Origin: Diatrype stigma | Lineage: Eukaryota > Ascomycota > Sordariomycetes > Xylariales > Diatrypaceae | Assembly (NCBI GenBank): GCA_022225965.2 | Contig: JAKJXP020000075.1 | Location: 1 to 64,000, forward strand | Length of the DNA: 64,000 bases | Reading direction: 5' to 3' | Made by a program: the position numbers and the translations under genes | The notes under the pieces: generated by a model | Database searches by the model: none | What the model saw: only the letters and a program-made list of their open reading frames with translations | What the model was told of the DNA's origin: nothing | Shown here: piece by piece, positions 57,501 through 64,000 of the stretch | Numbering within the stretch: position 1 is the first letter of the stretch | How the letters are laid out: the number at the start of each line of letters is the position of its first letter

Positions 57501-59950
57501 CAAAACCACATCTTTTAAAGCCGAAACCATTATTCTTCGTAAAAGCGCGGAATATATAAGAATATAAGTGGCTAAAAGCTAATAACGTAATGGCTAAGCA
57601 TAAGCGAAGCTATTTTAAGAAAAAGGTATATAAAATTATTTTTAGCTATAATTCCTAAAAATATGCAGAATTTGTTTTATGGGCCTTAGCCCTTAATGCG
57701 GCGCTTAATTGCCAATTACGTACCGCTTACGTAATAAGCTTCCTAAACGAAAGCTATACCTTTATATTGTTTTTCCTTTTTTCGGCTGCTGGTTTTTAAT
57801 AATTTATTTGCCCGTCTTAAATGCTTGCCCTTAATTTAAATTTATAAGCCGATAATTTTTAGGATTTAACGGCGTTTAATTGCCGCTTTAATAACGCATA
57901 TGCGTTATTTCGATAATAAATTATCCTTAAGGTTATCGGATATTCGCATTTTAATAAGTATTTAATTACCGGTTATTCGGTAATTTATTTTTAATAAGTT
58001 TATAATTCCTTTTTATTTATGCGTTTTTTTATTAGGTTTTAATATAATAATAATCGCAATATCGTCGCCGTTTTTTTGCCGCTTAATTTTTTGTTTCGTT
58101 TATTATTGCGCCTTTATTTTCGTCGTTATTTTTTTTCGTTTTTTATTATTCGTTTATTTCTATTTAATTGCCGTTTCGTTGCCTTTTATTTGCCGCCGAA
58201 ATGTCGTTTCGTAAGAAAATCCTAAGCTTATAATTATTCGATAATTCCTTCGGTTAAAAAAACAATTACGCGTTCGTTAATAACGGTAATACGTAATTCG
58301 ATTGGCGCGAATTCGGCAAACCGTATTGCCATTATATAGGGCTTTTTTATTTAAATGCCCGAATTTATTACGTAACGTTATTTATTATTAACGACGGTTT
58401 AATTTACGTTTATTATCGGCAAAACCGTAAAAAATGCCTAACGGTAAGTATTAATTTTTTATTTATTCGGTTATTTATTAATTAACGCTTAAATGCCGAT
58501 TATTTATTAAAAAATAGTTTAGGCTATTTTGAAATTTGCCGAAAATATTAATTTCGAATCGGAAACGTTTTTGGCTACGTTAATGGTTACGTTTCGTTCG
58601 TATGCCGGCCGAAAGGCGATCCGTAAAATAAATCGTTATATGGTTTTATTAAAAGCTATATATTTCGTTTTTTAGGTTGCGTATTTAAAAAAAAAACGCG
58701 TCGTTTTCGGCGCTTTTAAAAAAAAACGAATAACGATTATAGTTATCGAAATTTAATTTATGCGCCGATTAATAACGTTATAATTTAAATATTAATTAAA
58801 TTAAAATATAAAAATGTTTATAAATTCCGATGTTATTCGTTACCGATTAAAAGCGATTTAATTATTATACGATTGCCGTTAAATGGTTTATATTAAGCTA
58901 TAAACGGCGTTATAACGAATTAAAAACCGTATATAGCGTTATCGTTTTTTAATCGGCATAAAATCGACGTTTTAAATCCGGAAAAAGCATAAAGTAATGC
59001 GTCGCTTTATTTAAGGCGATTTGATTATCGTTATTATAACCGTTAACGAAATGGCCTTTTGCGATTTTATAATTCGAAATAATCGCTTTCGTTTCGTTTT
59101 TATAATGCCCGGTTATCGATTTGGTGCTTTAATTTCGATCCGTTGCTTTCGTTTTAGCCTTTCGGTTACGTTAATTTCGATTCCGCGTCCGTTAATTGCT
59201 TTTTTATCGGTCGCTAGTTTTTCGTTTTTCGTTAATCCTTTGCTTGCCGTTAATTTTTCGTTTATTGCTAATTTCGCGTTCGTTATCGATTTCGCGTCCG
59301 CCGTTAATTAAAATAACGATAACGCATAAATTGATTCCGACAATACGTCGACGAAAATCGAAGGCATAAAAGTCGATTCCGAATAAATGCTAATCTTATT
59401 TCTTTCGTATGGCTTATTAATAAAGCGCCGGATTTTAAATCCGGAAATAATGGGTTTAATTTTTATTGCGGTTAATTTTTAATTGGTATTTATTTATCGT
59501 TCGAACGTTATTTGGATTCTTTTTTTTTTATAAAAGGCGTTTTATTTTCGTTTCCGTTTTTTTTCTTTTTTTATATTTTTTTTTATGTTTACGTATTATC
59601 GCCGAAAAATTCGATAAAATAAAAGGTTTTTGTTTTGCAGTTATTTTGCAAATATTTAAACGGTTTTCGATCGATTTGCGACGGACTTAAGCCGTTAAAG
59701 TGCTTAAGGCTTTTTTTCGTTTATATTTTCTTATTTTATAAGTATTTAAATGGATTTCGTTCGATTTGCGATAAATTTAAGCCGTTAAAATGCTTAAAGC
59801 TTATATAATAGTTTTTTGCTAAAATATTTAAGCAATTACCGATCGATTTATAACGAATAAATTAACCAAAATATTTAATAATCCGAATAAATTAATTGTT
59901 TTTATTTATTGTTCCATTTTTTATATGCTTTACGTATTTTTTTTCGTAAT
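57500..59950. other. AT-rich stretch with no identified element
   Basis: Between the MULE relic and Gypsy element B. Simple T-rich runs, a 96-codon plus-strand frame at 59021-59311 (Phe/Ser-rich, probably an artefact) and no recognisable domain. It may contain the 3' LTR of element B and the upstream part of the MULE. Confidence 0.5.
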
Positions 59951-60239
59951 GCGCTAATATTTATTAAACATTAATAAAATATTTCTTCGGCTTTTAGGTA
60001 TTATATTCGACGGGTTATTTTTTTCATTTAATAAGGAATTCTTTCGGCTTTTAATCGTTACAATAGTAAATAATATCCTTTATTATTTATTCCTTTTATT
60101 CCTTTTTTAGATTTAGTAATATCGATTATTCGAAATTTTTTTAATAATTATATTACGGTTTTAAAAAGGAAATAAGAAATATATCGTAAATGCGTTAATA
60201 TTTTACGAATAGCTTAATCCGATAAGTTTATATTCTTAT

Positions 60240-60370
60240 TTATTCGGCAATTTATATTTAAATATATATCGATATTAACTTGGCCCTTTTTTTAAACCTA
60301 AAGTTTTTCGTAAATAAGGCTATTATTTGGCCCTTTTTAAATTCCATAAATATATAATGCTTATTATAAT
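60240..60370 (-). pseudogene. post-integrase segment of Gypsy element B
   Basis: Reads MEFKKGQIIALFTKNFRFKK, then RAKLISIYI, matching the (F/Y)xxGDxVxLSTKNLRxKRPSKKLxxxYIGPF segment that follows the integrase core in Gypsy polyproteins. Confidence 0.65.
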
Positions 60371-60739
60371 GTTTTTTTAAATCGCCGTTGCTTTTTTTTA
60401 ATAGGCGCGCATTTGTCGCCGGATTTTTTTCGTTTTGTTTAAACGTTTTTTTATTTCTTATATTTAAAGCTATAACCGTTTACGTATTTATTTTATTATA
60501 CGGAAATAATAATTATATAATGCTTCGAACGATAAATATTCCATAAATGCATTGCAATAATTATTATGGCTAAATTCGGTTTCGTAAAGAATTTTGGCCT
60601 AATTGCTTTGTTTTACGTTGTAATATTTTCGAAAATATTTCTTTAAGCTTTGGTTTATTCGCTTTATTTGGCCGTCCGTTTATGGGTAATACGCCGTCGA
60701 TAGTTGGCGCTTAATCTTTTGCGCATTATAAAGCTTCTT

Positions 60740-60970
60740 TTAAAACTTGCTAATTAATAATTTATTTTTATTGTTAACGATGTTCTTAAATAATCCGAAT
60801 CGGCATTTTATTTTTTGGTATAAAATTTTCGCTAATTTAACGGCTATAAGCGTTTTTAATGTAAATATAAATAATATTATTTTCGTAAATCGATTTATAA
60901 TAACCAAAATGGCGTTATAATTAATCCCGTTATTTTTTAGGCTTATTAAAAAACCCGTAATAAAATCCAT
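60740..60970 (-). pseudogene. integrase core remnant of Gypsy element B
   Basis: A 76-codon open stretch, MDFITGFLISLKNNGINYNA, then ILVIINRFTKI and YQKIKCRFGLFKNIVNNKNK, corresponds to the first catalytic region of Gypsy integrases (DFITGLP..YDAILVIVDRFTK; GxPxxIVSDRG). The catalytic-region Asp in VDRFTK and SDRG positions appear as Asn. Confidence 0.8.
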
Positions 60971-62629
60971 ATTAATTTTTTAAAACGGCTAATTCGGTAA
61001 CGGCAAAAATTATAATGCTTCGTACGGTTTATGCCTGGACTTTATGGCTTTTTGATATGTCGGATACGATTCGACGTACGTTCGAATATCGGTTGTTATA
61101 TTCTTTTAATGGAACTTCCGTTTTAAAAGCTTTATAATTCGTTAGCTTTTTATATAACTTGCTTTCGAATCGTCGTAATGCTGGTATATTAGCTATTATT
61201 ATAAAACAAATTGCGCCGGAATTATTAGCCTATTTTTAAAGAAAAAAACGTTGTATTTATTTATACGGTAGCCGCCTTAAGTGCCAGGTCGTCGGCGAAC
61301 GATTTCCGTTAAGGTTTATAAGTTTAGGTCTTTTTTTGTAGCTTTTTAATTTGCTCGTAAAATCGTCGAAACGTTTTTGGTACTTAAACGCCTTTTTTTT
61401 TCGTTAAGGCTTTCGTTAATAAAGAAAAAACGTTTTGCGGTAATATTTCGGCATTTACGTAATTATTTTCGGATTTCGACCTTTTAAAGCCCGAACGTTT
61501 AAAAATTTTGCCTTTACCGGCTTTTTGTGCTTTTTTTGCGGTACGCGTTAAAACGGCTACGTAATGGAATTTCTCCGGTATTCGTTAATTATTTAAGGCC
61601 CATTCCTGTTATAATATTAAATAAGGGTTTCTTTCGATTTTCGTTTTTACGGTTATTATTTAAGCGGCGGTTATTCGGTATTCGGTCGGAAATTTTGCGA
61701 TTAACGAATTTTATATTGCCCGGAATATTTATTTAATTTTGGAATAATTGGAATAATTATGGTTTTAATTTGCCAGTATTTATTTTATTTCGATTAATAG
61801 CTTTTTTATAAAATAAAGCTTTTTCGTTAAGGTAAATAATACGTTACCGAAATAAATCGATTTAAATATGTAATCCGGTTGCCGATTAAATCCGTTAATT
61901 GGATTCGTAATTCCCGATTTATGCTATAAGTTAAAATCGAATTAAAATAATTTATATATTTAACGGATTAATTTATTTCGGAAATCCCTTGCCGAAACGT
62001 CGATAATTCTTTATAAAACTTTATAGTTTATAAATACGGAAAATTCTTATTTGGTTTTCTTTAAAAAATAGCGCCAATATTTTAAACTTTCGATTATAAT
62101 TAAAAGTTTTTATTAATTCGTTTTTTATTGCGTTTCGGTATTTATAAATTTCCGTAATTAAAAGACGACGGGTTTTTATTTATTGCCATGCAATTGGAAT
62201 AAAATTCCGGAAATCGCCTTTAAGAATGCGTTCGTTTTTATTTTTATTTTTTTGGTATGGTTTTAATATCGAAATATGGTTGCCGATTAAAAGGCGCTTT
62301 ATAGCTTTGCAAAAGCCGCTTTCGTTTCGTTTGGCTATTAAAAGATTCGTTGCTGCGTTTTTTTTAAAAGCGCTATAATCGGCGCAGTAATTTTAAAATA
62401 ATTAGGTATAAACTTCTTATAAAAGTTAATAAATCCTATAAATACTTAAATGTTTCGAATCGATTTAAGATACGGCTATTATTATATAACGGCGATTTTG
62501 TTTGGATTTATTTTAATTCCGTCGGTATTTATAATAAATCCTAAAAACGAAATCTTCTTTTAAAAAAATTCGCATTTGGATAGTTTTACGAATAGCTAAT
62601 ATTTTCGTAAGCATTCGTGGATTAATTGG

Positions 62630-63050
62630 AAATGCGTCGCATGTTTTTCTTTATTTTTCGAAAAAATAACAATATTATTTAAATATATTACGTAAATTTT
62701 GTTTATTAATTCGATTAGGGCTTTATATATATAAGCCTAAAAGATAACCGGGACATTCGTTAGCTTAAACGGCATAATAATATACTTAAACTATTCGTAA
62801 CGTATATAAAAAGCGGTTTTTTATTTATTGCTTTTTTTAATGCGGATCCTATAATAAGCATTCCTTAAATTAAGCTTAATAAAGATTTTAACGGAGCCTA
62901 ATCGGCCCATAATTTCCGAAATTAAAAACAAAAAATAACGGTTTTTAATTATTATTTTATTTAGCGCCTTATAATTTACGTATAAACGAAGCGCGCCTTT
63001 TTTTTTAAAAACAAATAATACCGGAATTATAATTTCGGATTTAAATTTTT
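62630..63050 (-). pseudogene. reverse transcriptase remnant of Gypsy element B
   Basis: One frame reads VLFVFKKKGALRLYVNYKAL, NKIIIKNRYFLFLISEIMGR, IFIKLNLRNAYYRIRIKK, then KTAFYIRYE and the PF(K/G)LTN region. The catalytic box reads VIYLNNIVIFS where Gypsy enzymes have YLDDILIFS. Asp-to-Asn is what G-to-A mutation gives. Stops occur at several Gln/Trp sites. Confidence 0.85.
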
Positions 63051-64000
63051 AAATACGCCTTATTATTAAATATTCCTTTAAATACGTTTCGAATTTTCTT
63101 TATTGGAGCTCCGACGTAAGATAAATCGAATCCGTAATAGAAAATGATTATTTTAATATAAAATCGATAACGTATTTTGCTTATTTTAAAATTAAATAGG
63201 CTTTCGTTTTTTTTTCGAAATATATATTCTCGAAATCCTTTAGGTAATTTAATAATATAACCGTTTTTTCGGCATTAGTTTTGTCGAATTTAGGAATGTT
63301 TTAATCGTTTTCGAATTCGATTAAATTTATTTAATAAATCGGCTTACTTATAAAAATAAGTTCGGTTAATTTTTCGCCGTCGATCTTCTTTAAATCGCTA
63401 AATATTTATTAATAAATAATCGTTTTTAATATTATTTTTAATTGCTTTATATTAAAACGGAATAAAAGAAAATTAAGCGCTTTATAATTATAACGAATTA
63501 TAAAAAATAATTAATAAAACCTTTATTTTTTTTTGCTGCGTTTATTATTTTTACGTTAAATTCGTATATTTCGTAATACTTAATAAAAACGCCATTAACT
63601 TTTAATAGCCTCGATTACGTAACGGCAATCGATTAGAACTTCTTTTTTTTAACGAAACGCCGGCTTATTATATTAATTTAAGCCCTTATATTTAGGTTAA
63701 TCCTTATCGTAATAAGCGTTACGTTTTTTTTGGAAATACGATTACGGCTTTTTAAAACGACGGGCTTATGCCGATTATACGTAAAAGTTCCGTCGAAATA
63801 AGCTATACGTAAGCGCTTATTTCGGCAGGCCATTTTCCGATTTCGAATTAATATTAAAATCGTCGTATTAAATAAGGTTTTAAACGGCTGCGAAAAGAAT
63901 AATTTTAAATATATCCGGCGGCGCCTTTTTGTTTTTTGGTCGAAATGGAAGTTCCGAATGTTTTTTTTTTATAAGCGATAATTTGGTGCTTTTTTTTTCT

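Larger units (their letters stand above)
43940..64000. other. AT-rich, RIP-type transposon block
   Basis: From about 44.05 kb to the window end base composition changes sharply to A/T. TpA is very common and CpA/TpG strikingly scarce by eye, while CpG is retained, as RIP leaves it. Coding remnants are full of TAA/TAG where families have Gln, and show Asp-to-Asn and Gly-to-Arg/Lys-type changes. The first 100 bp (43940-44050) are still GC-balanced and hold short palindromes (GCCCCTTTTAGGGGC; AGCGCTCGGAAAGCGCT). Confidence 0.9.
60100..64000 (-). mobile_element. Gypsy element B: second Ty3/Gypsy retrotransposon (partial)
   Basis: On the minus strand, from high to low coordinates: reverse transcriptase (about 63.05-62.63 kb), RNase H zone, integrase core (60970-60740) and a post-integrase segment (60.36-60.25 kb). 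All are RIP-damaged. It continues beyond the window end, where gag and the 5' LTR should be. Opposite in orientation to element A and distinct from it in sequence, since the palm and integrase motifs differ. Confidence 0.8.

Noticed and set aside
59021..59311. 96-codon Phe/Ser-rich frame in the AT-rich block
   Set aside because: Looks like a hydrophobic membrane protein only because of T-rich codons; repetitive TTTCGTT words explain it.

Overview
This window looks like nuclear DNA of a filamentous ascomycete (Pezizomycotina, probably Sordariomycetes). Its genes are compact and interrupted by short GT-AG introns, mostly 53-110 nt, with CTAAC or CTGAC branch points. Several coding regions have strongly C/G-ending codons. 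Intergenic DNA is full of TAGGTA, TACCTA and CATACATA words. The last third is an AT-rich, stop-riddled transposon graveyard of the kind left by repeat-induced point mutation (RIP). Exon joins below were worked out by hand from splice signals, frame and family similarity; no search was run.

Layout. The first 22 kb is dense housekeeping: poly(A) polymerase (minus), a septin-like GTPase with a C-terminal membrane segment (minus), a Pho85-type cyclin-dependent kinase (plus), tafazzin (minus), a NOSIP-like RING/U-box protein (plus), a peroxisomal-type adenine nucleotide carrier (minus) and the SAGA subunit Sgf73 (minus). From 22.3 to 32 kb the DNA is gene-poor. It holds a small 2EXR-type protein gene of doubtful integrity, a Zn(II)2Cys6 transcription factor and a decayed transporter tail. 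From 32.8 to 41.3 kb come the Rio1 kinase, a large glycosylated-looking membrane protein and a seven-TM fungal rhodopsin-domain protein.

At 42.3-43.9 kb lies the 5' half of an NLR/STAND-type gene (fungal N-terminal domain plus NACHT-like P-loop). A 570-bp non-autonomous hAT element with CAGGG ends and a perfect 8-bp target duplication interrupts it. Removing the element and one target copy puts both halves back in one frame. The reading frame ends just before the AT-rich block begins.

From about 44 kb to the window end the sequence is AT-rich and nearly free of intact genes. It contains a 10.5-kb Ty3/Gypsy chromovirus-like element (plus strand) between two gapless 225-bp LTRs, a Mutator-like (MULE) transposase relic (minus), and part of a second Gypsy element (minus) that runs off the window. 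All carry the C-to-T and G-to-A damage expected of RIP.

The genes do not form a pathway. Most are unrelated housekeeping functions (mRNA 3' ends, chromatin, ribosome maturation, cardiolipin, peroxisomal ATP, phosphate/cell-cycle signalling). The biologically notable part is the junction where an immune-type receptor gene, a DNA transposon and a RIP-silenced block meet.
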